Shown here piece by piece: positions 12,331 to 23,915 of a DNA stretch of 64,000 bases. The translations under genes and the position numbers were made by a program. The stretch spans positions 4,092,002-4,156,001 of the forward strand of contig QCXZ01000138.1 of assembly GCA_025024175.1 (NCBI GenBank). The letters run 5' to 3'. The notes under the pieces are model-generated. The model saw only the letters and a program-made list of their open reading frames with translations, ran no database searches and was not told where the DNA came from. Origin of the DNA: Rhyzopertha dominica. Lineage: Eukaryota; Arthropoda; Insecta; Coleoptera; Bostrichidae. Positions within the stretch are counted from its first letter, which is position 1. The number at the start of each line of letters is the position of its first letter.

Positions 12331-12602
12331 CAATCTGGATATTGTAGATTAGCTATTTTTATTACACTATTCAGATCTAAACAGTCTATAAACTAAAAAA
12401 ATAAAGCAAGCTTTTAGGGTACGCGAGATTTTGCTAAATATTTTGTTGCAGTCGATGTGTTAATAACTATGTCTAGACATCCTATCATGATTTTAAGAAA
12501 TTTGGAAATTTAAAGTATAAATAATCAAAGAAATTGGTTTCTTTCGAACATAATAAACAATACATACATAAATGGTGTTACACAGAACTTAATTTTTATG
12601 AC

Positions 12603-12616
12603 TATCCATTTTAATA
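12603..12616. repeat. Target-site duplication, left (Penelope copy B)
   Basis: TATCCATTTTAATA is repeated exactly at 14003-14016. The two copies bracket the Penelope insertion. Confidence 0.75.
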
Positions 12617-12711
12617 CAAGGGTGAATGCTTTCAGCGTCCATAAATATAAGATAATATTTTGTCGGATAGATCGCTGTCTCTTGAAAACACTGACAAAAA
12701 GGTAATAGTCT

Positions 12712-12743
12712 GACGTTTCGATTACACCTGTAATCTTTGTCAA
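12712..12743 (-). ncRNA. Hammerhead-like ribozyme motif, copy B arm 1
   Basis: Inverted copy of the motif described at 13909-13940, lying in the other arm of the same Penelope insertion. Same boxes and same 6-bp stem II. Confidence 0.5.
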
Positions 12744-12926
12744 AGACGAAGAACCTCAAAATTTGCCTGACACAAGTTCAAACAAAATTTTGAAAGTAAA
12801 TAAACAAATCACCAATGATGCGAGACGTCATAGAAACAACGTGCCAACCTGATAAAAAAGGAACCTAACGAAGAAAAAGGAACTACCTACCTACTATATA
12901 TACACGAACTACTTGATAAAAGATAA

Positions 12927-13599
12927 CTACAAAATAGCCTTAGAAATGTCACCTAACTCATAACTTCCACAATCCCTATTAAAATTATTAGTATTCCTAA
13001 AAATTTCTATAGCTTCTTTTATTAGACGTTTGTGATAACATTTTTCCCTATGTAAAATTTTTGTTTTATCAAAATCAATCATGTGTTTAGTCAAGTATGA
13101 GTGTTCAGCAACGGAAGATTTATCTATCTGTTGCAACCTAGTAGCACGTATGTGTTCTTTCAAACGCGTACCTACTTTTCTTTTAGTTTGACCTATGTAA
13201 CACTTTCCGCAAGAACAAGTAATTTTGTAAACACCTTCACTCTCTAAATGTACTTTATCTTTAGTAGAACTTAAAATTTTATCTAAATTATTATATGTAC
13301 TATCAACAACTAAAATATCGTGTTTTCTAAGCATCCTCCTTAATTTTTCCGAAAGGCCTTGTACATAAGGCAAACTCAACTTCAATTTGCTTTGTCGTGG
13401 CTGAGAATTTACTTGATTTGGATGAGCACTTTTATTAAAAACTGACCAAATATTCTTACTACTATAACCATTTCTCACTAGCGCTGATTAAGATGATATA
13501 TTTCTTTTTGTACAGAATTTTCATCTGATATCCTTTGTGCTCTAACAAATAACGTCCTAATAAGACTATTCTTTCGAGAAGGAGGGTGGTGAGATGTGG
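12927..13599 (-). pseudogene. Penelope protein C-terminus with GIY-YIG endonuclease
   Basis: The minus-strand frame begins at the truncation point with HHPPSRKNSLIRTLFVRAQ, a segment normally following the Penelope RT. A frameshift at about 13490 joins it to a 183-residue frame (13478-12927). That frame contains RNGYSSKNIWSVF, LRRMLRKHDI and the GIY-YIG domain: GVYKITCSCGKCYIGQTKR followed by RLKEH. The domain nicks DNA for target-primed retrotransposition. The tail LIKEAIEIFRNTNNFNRDCG is also encoded, on the plus strand, by the inverted arm at 13600-13725. The RT and N-terminus are lost, so the copy cannot move by itself. Confidence 0.85.
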
Positions 13600-13908
13600 C
13601 ATAGGGAAAAATATTATCACAAACGTCTAATAAAAGAAGCTATAGAAATTTGTAGGAATACTAATAATTTTAATAGGGATTGTGGAAATTATGAGTTAGG
13701 TGACATTTGGAAGGCTATTTTGTAGTTATCTTTTATCAAGTAGTTCGTGTATATCTAGTAGGTAGGTAGTTCCTTTTTCATCGTTAGGTTCCTTCTTTAT
13801 CAGGTTGGCACGTTGTTTCTATGACGTCTCGCATCCTTGGTGATTTGTTTATTTACTTTCAAAATTTTGTTTGAACTTGTGTCAGGCAAATTTTGAGGTT
13901 CTTCGTCT

Positions 13909-13940
13909 TTGACAAAGATTACAGGTGTAATCGAAACGTC
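13909..13940 (+). ncRNA. Hammerhead-like ribozyme motif, copy B arm 2
   Basis: Order on the plus strand: helix I strand GTCT, box TTGACAA, stem II GATTAC with an AGGT loop and GTAATC, box GAAA, then CGTC, then AGAC. GTCT and AGAC pair perfectly as helix I. GAAAC-GTC leaves the palindrome ACGT as a possible intermolecular helix III with the cleavage triplet GTC. The first box departs from CTGANGA at two positions, C3 to T and G8 to A. These two residues pair with each other in the hammerhead core, so the change preserves the pair. Ribozymes of this class are known in Penelope-like elements; activity here is inference. Confidence 0.55.
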
Positions 13941-14002
13941 AGACTATTAACTTTTTGTCAGTGTTTTCAAGAGACAGCGATCTATCCGACAAAATATTAT
14001 CT

Positions 14003-14016
14003 TATCCATTTTAATA
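14003..14016. repeat. Target-site duplication, right (Penelope copy B)
   Basis: TATCCATTTTAATA, identical to 12603-12616. Its first three bases overlap the end of the inverted arm. Confidence 0.75.
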
Positions 14017-15837
14017 TTAGAGTAATACTCTATTAATTGCATCAATCGTGAAGTAATGCCGTTCAATATATGCTGCCTTGAAAATAAAAATTTAAATAAT
14101 ATATGTATTAACGCCACATGAGAATTAATCAAATATCAACCTGAATTCAGCTCATTACGCTAGTGGAATAATTCGACCAATCGTTTGATCGAGTTATTGA
14201 TATTGTCAATAGTTCCATGTCAGTGCAGTAAAGATTGTTCAACGCATTGTTATCAAGTTTTTAATATTAAATCATTGAATATTTTGCAAAGATTGACGAA
14301 ACTTCTGCGAACAGACGCCATCGAAAACCCAAATCCAGGAATGCACTGATGCATTTTTCTATAGGTGGGGAACAATTCTAACCGACTTTGGACACCAAAA
14401 TGGTTCACGAAAAATTATTGTGGATGAATTAGGTTTGAGCTAAAAACTTGCTCAATCGATGCTAGTACCTTCTGAACAGAGATTTTGCTAATGAGGGAGT
14501 CAGACGAGTAGTGTCTCTCTTTGTTAATGGAAATATATTAGTGAATACTGTACTCAAATATTGCAGCAGTTTAACTCCACAATTAATTTTTTGCTACCGT
14601 CAGCTGGCAATTACACATTTGCTCCATTTTAAATTAACTTTATTTCAGTCAGTACAACAACTAGAGCATACTAGAATTACTCTTGCATTGCGGCTCGCGA
14701 ATTTGCTAATTAACGAAATCGAAACCCATTCCCAGCTTGCAATTTGTCAGTCTTATCGCGTCTATCGCGGAATCCCTTACATAACGTAAATAAATAAGCC
14801 CGACGCTCATTGTTAACAACCATAACATTTTATCCGCTAGCAAATTTTGCATTGTAAGGCAATAAATTTTGTTGTCTCGGTGCTTAAGTTTCCTGGCATT
14901 CATTAAATTATGTAATGGAGATTCCTTGGCCGTAAGCCACAGTGCTAGAAAATGTTGCCAAGTGTGTCTTGCGAGTTACGGCATATGTGGACGTCCTGCC
15001 ATGCGGGTCCTTTTAATTCACATCTAGACGTAAGATATTTGTATTGTTAAATGTGCAGTAACATAATCGAGAAAAAAATTGGAATTTGGAAACGCTTCGA
15101 AGGACCAGAGGCATACAATAACTTTTGAACGGTGAAAGTCCATTTAATTAATCATGAGAGTAATAGTTGCAGTCTGTACACATACACTATATTCAACTGA
15201 CTTAGTATAGTTATTTTTGTTTCCTAAATTAAAAGAAAGTATTAGAGGAAACAGATGTAGTTTTCAAGTTTAAGGTTGTTAAATAGTCTTCTATATGCTA
15301 CGAACAATCTGCACGTGTTCAGACTCAATCATCATTTGGCGATTTTGATATTTAAACGAGATTTACTAGAGATTTACCCTATACTACTACTACTACTACT
15401 GGACAAGATTAAGTATTTTTATGAGTAACCTTACTAAACTAGCAGTGATCTTAGAAGCATCGGGAGATTATCAGGTAACCTATATGACAAATATAATTAC
15501 CAGCACTACATGCAAACAGGAAATTATGCAAATGACAGTACAAAGATGAAGTTGACGAAGGTTCTGACAGTGATGTTAAAAGTACATTAAAGGTAATGTT
15601 GTAGCTTCTGAATTTGTATTTTTTAGGCAATAGTGCACAAATAATTAGGTTGTTCCCCGTACACTTTCTACTTGGCGACCCCAAGAAAGAAGTTACTCCA
15701 CACAACTGGAACATCCGTTCTGACATACCCGCCCTCTCTTTGCTATTAAAAATTCATGCCGTTGATACGATCTCTCACGAATTTGTAGACAATATCAAAA
15801 TGATAAATATTTATGGATAAAGCCAATTCAATCAGGA
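14017..15837. other. Intergenic, no gene seen
   Basis: No recognisable gene. A short ACT trinucleotide run lies at about 15382-15400. About 14580-15050 is less AT-rich and transposon-free, but nothing specific is visible. Confidence 0.4.
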
Positions 15838-17121
15838 TATGTACCTACGTTATACAAATATGGACCGATCCAACAGTACTATCCTCATACTGTTGGATCA
15901 AAGTAAAGCCTTTGACCTCGTAAATTTTGAATTGTTGATTGCTAAACTGAGTTACATATGTTTTGACCAGGTCGCACATAGATGGTTTTCAAGCTATCTC
16001 TACGGCAGGATGCAGAGAATAATACTAAGATCTAAAAGAAACTAGAAGTGGCGTCCCTCAGGGTAGTATCTTGGGGCCTATATTATTCTTACTGTATACT
16101 TTTGATTTGCCTGCAGCTTTGTTTAGTTCACAGATTCAGCTTTATGCTGATGACGCTCAGCTGTATCTTCCTTGTATCACAGGAGATGTTGATAATGCAA
16201 TAGCTGCTATTAATTATGATTTAAATTTGTTTTCCAAGTGGTGCAGAAAACATGGTCTAAAGCTTAATCCTAAAAAATCTATTGCTACGTGCATTGTTAA
16301 TCAGCATTGCAGTGACCTCGTGTGTTCAAATTATAGTGTTACTATTGATGGAACTGTGCTTGATTGGGTAGATTCTGCTAAAAATTTGGGTGTCGTCTTT
16401 GATAAAAGTTTGTGTTTTAAAAAACATTGTCAAGAAGTGTACAAAATATGTCTTTTTAAATTAAAAACCATGTACGGGACATCTTGGATGATAATGTAAA
16501 GTTAAAATTAGTAAAGGCATTAATTTATCCTCATGTAGATTATTGTTCTCAAGTTTACTATCATTTTATGCCCAAGTACAATCAATTAAAAATTCAACGT
16601 GTCCAGAATGCTTGTATAAGATATGTGTCTAGGGTTCCATTCAGAGAGCACATCACTCCATATTTAATTCGTTTAAATGAACCAAAAATGAATCTCAGAA
16701 TGGAATACCTATATAGCGTACTACTGTATAAGATTTATACTAATAGGGTACCTTCTTGTCTAACAGATATTCTTGTGAGACGCGCTCAAATTCATGATGT
16801 CAATGTTAGATATAATTCTTTTACCGTGCCTCAACATCGCACATCAAAATTTGAGGGTAGTTATGGTTACATAGCTCCTACATTATTGAATAAAATTTTT
16901 GATATCGTAGAGCTGCCACTGGCGGCGTTCAGTCGACGTCTTAGGCATCGTTTTTTCAGTAATTTGCAATTGGATTGATTTGTATGTTAGTTTTTTATAT
17001 AACGCGTTTCATGTATATTTATTTGTAAACGGGGGAGTGGTAGAATGACTGACGTCAAATCTCCTACCTTTTGTGTACATTATTTTGCACAATAAATAAC
17101 TTTATTATTATTTATTATTAT
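15838..17121 (+). pseudogene. LINE 3' half (reverse transcriptase and tail)
   Basis: RT motifs run in order over three frames: LLDQSKAFDLVNFELLIAKL (15891), [19 protein letters not shown] (16045 on), [12 protein letters not shown] (about 16137, catalytic YADD intact) and [16 protein letters not shown] (16380). The C-terminal domain follows at 16484-16978 (YPHVDYCSQVYYH, RVQNACIRYVSRVPFREH, VRYNSFTVPQHRTSKFEGSY). Only two obvious frame breaks occur, near 16045 and 16490, so the copy is fairly young. It ends in a TTA/ATT microsatellite at about 17100-17121. The 5' end, including the endonuclease, is missing. Confidence 0.88.
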
Positions 17122-17912
17122 ATCTCGAAAACATTTTCAACAATCACTAAAGCAACGCAAATTTACTTCAATTTTGCTGGTGAAACTCAGGGAGCGAACT
17201 TTCTCGCAGTTTACGAACTATGAACCATAGGAGTCAACTTCGTCCATCAATTTTTTTCTCGCATTTCGGCGACAACCTTAATCCATCACGGATTCAACAC
17301 TTTCGAATTTTAGACGGCTTTTAGCAGTTAACGTCTTTTTTTATTATTAACACTCCTCATGCACCTACCGGTTCAAAACGACATGCAAACTTTCGCCTCA
17401 TCGGCGTGACCAACGAAAAACACCGACCGCCAACTAGATGAAGCACCACCATACGAGACACACTTAATTTGAGAGTCTGGGTCAGGAACTGTCTCAACGA
17501 GGTAAGTAGCCTCCGACAATGGTTCCCATGGAGCCGAGCACGCGATGTAACAATTTTTTAATCTAACTCGGTTGAAAAGAGCCGAGATCGCCTTGTCATA
17601 TGGGGAATGCGAAATTCGTCCCAGGCGTGCCACTTATTTGCGTTACGCACTTGACGCAAAATCGTCGTTCCGCTGATCTCTCGTAATCTGGACGGTTTTA
17701 TTGTCGCAAATGGCCGTAATTTTAAAATTTATTGCCGTTAACTGGGTGAGGACGGAGAATGTGGAATTCGAAAGAACGTGTGCTCTGATTACCGAGTAAA
17801 TATCATCGGATAAGTCACAGACAATCTGCTTCCTTTATGGAGTGATATTTTCCACAAGATGCCACTTTAATGTAGGCGTTTTCTGAATACTAATGTTCAC
17901 AACAGAACGATA
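17122..17912. other. Intergenic, less AT-rich, no gene seen
   Basis: Contains a CpG-richer stretch (about 17370-17700) without transposon resemblance. The 86-codon minus frame there matches no known family. It may be host regulatory DNA. Confidence 0.3.
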
Positions 17913-17914
17913 TA

Positions 17915-19125
17915 CGAGGCATGTTTTTTAAGTAAGTACCGTTTTGGAATTAAAAAAAGACGTGCAAAGATATCGCAATAATTTTATCTTACATGAAAGC
18001 CTGTACCTTAATCTACTTTTCTACATAATTTCCGTAAATATTGAGGCACTTGTCATAACGTGGCACCAGTTTTTGAATACCCTCCTCATAAAATTCTGCC
18101 GCCTGACTTGTTAACCACTGTATCACAAATGTTTCGACTTCGTTATCGTCTTGAAGACGCTGACCACCCAGGTGTTTCTTCAAGTGCAGGAACAAATGGC
18201 AGTCGCTGGGCGCCAGATCAGGGCTGTATGGAGGATGATCTAGAGTTTCCCATTTAAAAGATTTGATGAGATCTTTGGTCCGATTAGCCACATGTGGACG
18301 GGCATTGTCATGCAGCAAAACGATACCCTTACTCAACTTGCCACGTCTTTTGTTCTGGATTGCACGACGCAGATTGTTCAATATCTTACAATAAGACGCT
18401 GCATTGATTGTCTCATTACGAGGCAGAAACTCCACTAGCAATACTCCTTTTCTGTCCTAAAAAACTGTGCACATGATTTTCCGGGCAGAAATTGTTTGCT
18501 TAAACTTCACTTTTTTGGGTGATGATGAATGTCGCCATTCCATGGATTGTTGTTTCGATTCTGGTGTGACGTAGGCCACCCATGTTTCGTCACCAGTAAC
18601 AATTTGGTCTAAAAAATCTTTACCTTCATTGTGGTACCGCTCAAGGAAAGTCAATGCACTGCCTAAACGTTGGGTTTTGTGCAAATCCGTCAACATTTTC
18701 GGAACCCAACGTGAACAAAATTTCCGGTAATTCAAGTTCTCGGTCACAATGCGATACAAAACACTACGAGAATATTGAGGAAAGCAGTCGCACAATGATG
18801 AAACTTTCACCCATTTCTTTACCATTCCATCACTCATAATGTTTTGTCCTTAAACTTCACAAATCTCACGATGAATATCGATCGGTTTTACGCCTTTAGC
18901 ACTAAGAAATCGTATAGCAGCCCGTACTTCACAATCGGCGGGACTCACGATTGTCGGAAGCATCTTAAACACTCAATAAACAACGTATACAATGAAGAAT
19001 CAAACTGTAATGGCGTCAGTGCGTAGACAAGAGATGTAGGTAACCAGCGCGCATGCGCGGAACGCCGACCGTAGCGCTGCGGCGGCGGAGTCGCAAAACG
19101 GTACTTACTTAAAAAACATGCCTCG
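17915..19125 (-). mobile_element. Mariner element, copy B
   Basis: Same family and orientation as copy A. The termini CGAGGCATGTTTTTT are intact and flanked by TA (17913-17914 and 19126-19127). At about 18804 roughly 120 bp of coding sequence present in copy A (about 7050-7170) is deleted. The rest is almost identical to copy A, including the GC-rich leader next to the right terminus. Confidence 0.93.
18013..18963 (-). pseudogene. Mariner transposase, broken copy
   Basis: Begins at the ATG at 18963 (MLPTIVSPADCEVRAAIRF). Three lesions are visible. A TAA replaces Tyr in the EICEV-GQNI segment near 18853. A deletion of about 40 codons removes the linker between the DNA-binding motifs. A TAG replaces Trp in the VF-W-DRKG segment near 18459, at the same position where copy A is frameshifted. 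The catalytic motifs TGDETW, LLHDNARPH and YSPDLAPSDCHLF are intact. It is not translatable as a whole protein. Confidence 0.9.
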
Positions 19126-19127
19126 TA

Positions 19128-22100
19128 AGTATGAGATATAGGTCTAAATAAATTTTGGTTAGCCAAAACAGATTTGACAATGGTAAATCGTTTTTGACAC
19201 TCGCTTTCAAAAGCCTACATTTGCAATTGAAAGTGTAAGAACCAAAAGTGCATAAATAGATATCATTATTATTAGTGACTTCGAAAAGGACAAGAAAAAT
19301 AAAGACAAAAATAGCGGATGGAAGAAGCAGAAAAGAAAGCACGCTAGGCTATGTGAACCGCTAAATGAAGAAAGGTTAAAAACAGGAAGCCTAAATAACC
19401 ATATGACCATCAATAGCAGATACGAGTGCTACAACAATATTACGTGTTTTGAACTTCAGGGCCTGCAAGGGTTTTTTCTTAGGCCATTTGATATTACTAA
19501 TAGAAGACTTCGAATTATTTGTAAAAAAACAATCTGATGAACGATTTACTGAGCCCTACAAATCCCTCACTCCTTCAAACAAAATCAACAATGATGTAAT
19601 TAATCATATAAAAATGTTTCGTCGCTACAAGAACCGCTAGTGGACAACCCAAAATAAAAATAGAAGTAACATTCTAGAGGATTTAAACATACAAAAATCT
19701 AGTCCATGTATACAAAATTGTCTTATTATAGAAAAACTCTCGAGTTGCTTAAGCCAAATTCCGAGATATATGATATGCATGTGACCGCTTGAATAACTTA
19801 ATTAAAAAATCTTCCAATTTAGAAATAGAAGCGCGAATAAAGGTTGAACATCGGAAAAAGGTCAACAGTGTTAGAGAAGCCAAGAAATCACACATAGACT
19901 ATGTAAGTTGAAGTAGTATGTTTTGATCTATAAAACAACACCAGTATTTACAACAAATAAAGTTTACTAATGAAACAATTGTCCAACGTGGTTCATAGGA
20001 AAATGGATTAACTCTAATCAGGGTAACACTATAACTAGCTTGTATTTATTAATAATACCAAATAATAAACCGTTATTATTATTTCATATCATTTCATATT
20101 ATTAACATGGAATAAAAAATAATTTTCACACATTGGTGTTAGATCCAAAGAAGAAGGTGTAAAAAAATTACTGTTTTTTAGAAAAGATAGTGTTTTATAT
20201 TTGTTAAGGAAAAAGAAATTGTCAAAGTGCCTATCTTGATCCCCGAGTGTTTTGAAAATATTCGTAGGTATGACATAGCAATAAACCGAGTGAAACCTGT
20301 AGAAAAGAAAATGAGATATTAGTTATTATAAGACAACAAATAATGTTAAAGTATTTAATTAAGTCTCAAAAAAGACTAATTACGTAGAACTAAAAACATG
20401 AATGTCGCTGATCAATACAAAATTGACGAACCCGCTGAAAAATAAGGACATACTGTATTCCATGTCCTACTGAAACAAAAAAAGAGGACTGAAAGACCCC
20501 TAATCTAAGTGTGGTAGACGTCATTACAAACGAGCATGGTGATTGTAAACAAGACTAGCAGCCTTACCACACCATAAAGCCATAAATAATAATAAAATCA
20601 TGTCAATAACCTCAACAATTTTTAAATGTTTACTAACAAATGCCACGTGTAGTAACCTCATGTAGAGTGACATAACTCTGGGTAAATCCAGGATTGCTGC
20701 AAACGTGATATTTTGCATCAGTCTGTGGGTCACTGGAATATAATTACATAGCACGTTTCGTAAATGCAATTATTAATTGGAAAATCTGCTTGTTCGGCTA
20801 ACTGCTACAGTACTTAAAATGGTAAATCTATACTAGCAAGAAACATAAGCAACTTTTGTGTTATTCAACAGGATTTCCATAGCATTTATCAGTTTACCTT
20901 AAAAACCACAACGCATATACGAACAATAAAGGTTGTCCACTTATAATATAAATTTATACTTATAAAAATTTAAATCGTATAGCGCTGTAACTGATGTAAC
21001 AACAAATGGCCACCTAACGAAAAAAAATCTTGTAATAATATCAGTATTTTCATATCTTTCATCTGTATTCAATGTTCATTATTTCTAATTAAAAAGATTC
21101 TCATTTTTCCAATATAACCTGGAATGCATGATTGCATGAAAACTATGATTCAGAACTGAAATTTTGTGTCTAATACGGACAAAACGGGAAAACACATACG
21201 AGGAAAATAATTTAATTAAACTAACTGGGATATCAAACCTTCTGTTTTGGTAAAACACGCGAAAAATATATTTTTGAAACCTTTGACCTCGAATAAAAAC
21301 ATTTTCACGTAGGAGATCGATGGGGACTTTTCAGCCTTCATCTATTTCATAATGGTGTTCGGCACATTCATACAAATTCCTTGTAAAAAACACAAAAGAA
21401 ATTCGTGTTCTTAAATATTTCTGTTTCTGGATTATTCAGTTAAAAATGAACTAAGGGCAAAATCCACAGCTAAACCTGACTTTTACATATTTTTTTTATT
21501 TCTGCAACAGAAGTAGTTGTAAGTACAAGTTCCAATTTTATCCTTAATTGGTACTGGTAGCCTAAAGCGTTTTACTTGTGTATTTAATTCATATATAATA
21601 TATATTTGTTATAACAAGTCAACCTGAAGAAAAATGGATCACTTTTCAATTTATCCATGATCTCACTAACATAAAATGTGCGAAACATCGAGGAAATTTG
21701 CGTTATTTACGTAACTATGGAAGTGGACAATGATTATTCCCTCTACACACCGTTTTCATGAATGAAAAGGAAACTCATCATTGACATAATCCGTCTAGAG
21801 ATAACAGAACCCTAAGTGGAATGAGAAATAATCTAATTTACGGGATAATTCAATTCTGCACTTTATTCAGATGAACAGATCCTTTGATCCAGTCGTCTGA
21901 CAAATATGCAATCCATTCCCCCATTTTTTTGCGCAATGTTGTCGACAACTGTTTTTTTTAGAAAGTCTTGTTTGTAAATGAAGTCCGATTTTGCATAAAT
22001 TAGTTTGATGTTCCATATCAAAGTTGTTTAAAAAATATGTATTTTAGGCAACATCATTTATTTGTACTGAATTCAGAAAAGATACTACACCATCTTAAAC

Positions 22101-22829
22101 TGTGTAAATAATGAATACAGAAAAGTCCATCACTTTTGGTTTTAATTGTAGAAATATATGCATAATTGAAAACTTCGACGCCCACATTCAGTTGACAATA
22201 ATAGGAGATTGTGTCACGAATGCCAATGAACTCCTAACACATTAGAAACTCACAGATCAAGCTGTCGCACTTATGAAGTCATTTTTGCAGGTCGACCATA
22301 ATAATGTAACGCCGCGGGACCAAAAAGCACAAACGCAAACAAAACACTTTCACTGATTTCACTGGCTTCAATTTTTAATCCGCTCGACAAAAGACCCGCA
22401 CTTCATTTCAAACGGACGCAGCTAGACGCCGGCTGAAAATTATTACTCTCGCTGGGCGCTCCTTCTGAACACGAGCTCGTGACCATTTCGCACGCAAACG
22501 CCTTGGGGTTTCACTTTTTTCCGATTCGAAACTTTTACGAACAAGCTAAACGTAACATCACACTGGAGAGAAGTAAATACAACTGATTATGTCCAGAAAT
22601 AGTTTTTCAGTATTTTCGATCCACACACTCACTCTCCTGATACATGTAAATATACTAAGAAAAAAATTGACTTGGGATACCGTCACAGATATAACCTTTT
22701 CCCAGAAATGTTACAACCAGCATTAGTTCAGACTTATGTTTCTAAAGGGTAGTAAAAAAAACCAAACAAAACATCACCACAGTAAATAAATAATTAAATA
22801 AATAATAAATAAAAATAAAACTGCAAAAT
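19128..22829. other. Long transposon-poor stretch, little recognisable
   Basis: No confident gene. At about 19790-19910 (+), LEIEARIKVEHRKKVNSV then REAKKSHIDYV weakly resembles the endonuclease-RT linker of LINEs and may be a very old fragment. A CpG-richer block at about 22290-22550 stands out from its surroundings and has no transposon similarity. Confidence 0.3.
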
Positions 22830-23915
22830 ATATCAATCAAGTGAAATTGAAGACGAAATTTTGAAATTAGTATTAGAAGCAGAGTCAAGTTTGCTACCTA
22901 CAAAGTCTGAAGCAAAGTACGAGAAAGTTAACAACAGTTTTGTCTCTGGAGAAATGAAAAAAATGTGCAAGGAGCAAATGAAAACATTCTAACTGCGTAC
23001 TTTTGTGAAAAGGATTGTTTCATTTATGAAATTTAGTACAAGAACTAATTTTAAATACTCTTACAGGTGAAAACTCTTAAAGCTTCAACACTCCGGCCAG
23101 TGTATTCAATGCTACGAAGCACTATACAGTTAAACGAAAACGTGGACATTTCTGCTTATAAAAATTGCTGGCATATCTTAAACGTCAAAATGACGGTTAT
23201 GTCGCAAAAAAGTCAAAAGTGTTATCAATGGACAATGTAAAGAATTTTATTAATATTGCTCCAGATGACAACTTTCTCCTTATGAAGGCTGTGACAATAA
23301 TAGCATTACACGGAACCTGTCGCGCGGAAGAATTTCGACTTCTGACAATTGATGAGTAGAAGATTGCGGGCATATCTTAGTAGTTATATTACACGACAAA
23401 AAAACAAGAAAAAACGTGTCTTAACAGAAACATCGAAGATGGAATAGACGGCATGAAGATTTACAGGAAATACTTGAAGCTAAGACCCAAACGTGTGGAC
23501 CACCGTAGACTCTTTATATATTATAAAGAGGACCAATGCACAGTACAACCAATTGGTATAAACACCTTCTACAATATACCAAGGAAAATTATCGCGTTCT
23601 TAGGTCTACCGGAGCCGAACAGTTTCACAGAAAGTTTTGAAGAGATACCGTCGTTATCGTAGCAGTGGAGTTACAGACGCTTATGTGGAAGACAGTATAG
23701 AAAATAAAGTAAAAATTTCAAAAATAATTTTTACTAATTCAACTGAACAGCAATCTTCAACCATTTCTGCACCGTCAACATCGACAGCATCCGAAACATT
23801 AAATGGAAGAATGAACTCCAATTTATCAGTTTCTGAGTCACTTTGCACAACTTCTAGTATAGTGTTTAATAATTTAAGCAATTTTACACTTAACACTTCA
23901 CCTAATAAATGAATA
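22830..23915 (+). pseudogene. Crypton-like tyrosine recombinase relic
   Basis: Successive plus-strand frames give a tyrosine-recombinase-like protein. They are LPTKSEAKYEKVNNSFVSGE and GANENILTAYFCEK (22900-23020), LKASTLRPVYSMLRSTIQLN (23080), and KKSKVLSMDNVKNFINIAP (23210). ALHGTCRAEEFRLLTIDE (23300) contains the box-I Arg. Then come IYRKYLKLRPKRVDHRRLF and VQPIGINTFYNIPRKI (23460-23590). The segment that should hold the HxxR box is deleted or scrambled near 23630. It resumes with SSGVTDAYVEDSIENKVKIS (23665), which holds the candidate nucleophile Tyr. Proteins with this layout occur in Crypton-type elements and their domesticated relatives. Several frame breaks make it a pseudogene. Confidence 0.6.

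Larger units (their letters stand above)
12617..14002 (-). mobile_element. Penelope-like element with inverted terminal copy (copy B)
   Basis: A 1.39-kb insertion between 14-bp direct repeats. On the minus strand, 13599-12617 carries the C-terminal part of the Penelope protein and the 3' end. From 13600 to 14005 the last part of that unit is repeated in opposite orientation, giving inverted arms 12647-13052 and 13600-14005 (about 406 bp each) around a 547-bp spacer. The outer ends are asymmetric: the minus-strand 3' end has an extra 30 bp beyond the arm (12617-12646). Inverted or direct terminal copies of the element's own sequence are known for Penelope-like elements. The same layout recurs at 55321-55635. 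The reverse transcriptase domain is missing. Confidence 0.85.

Noticed and set aside
15382..15400. ACT trinucleotide run, and other short AT microsatellites, as CRISPR or regulatory arrays
   Set aside because: Short simple repeats without spacers. No CRISPR array or cas gene is expected or seen in this animal DNA.
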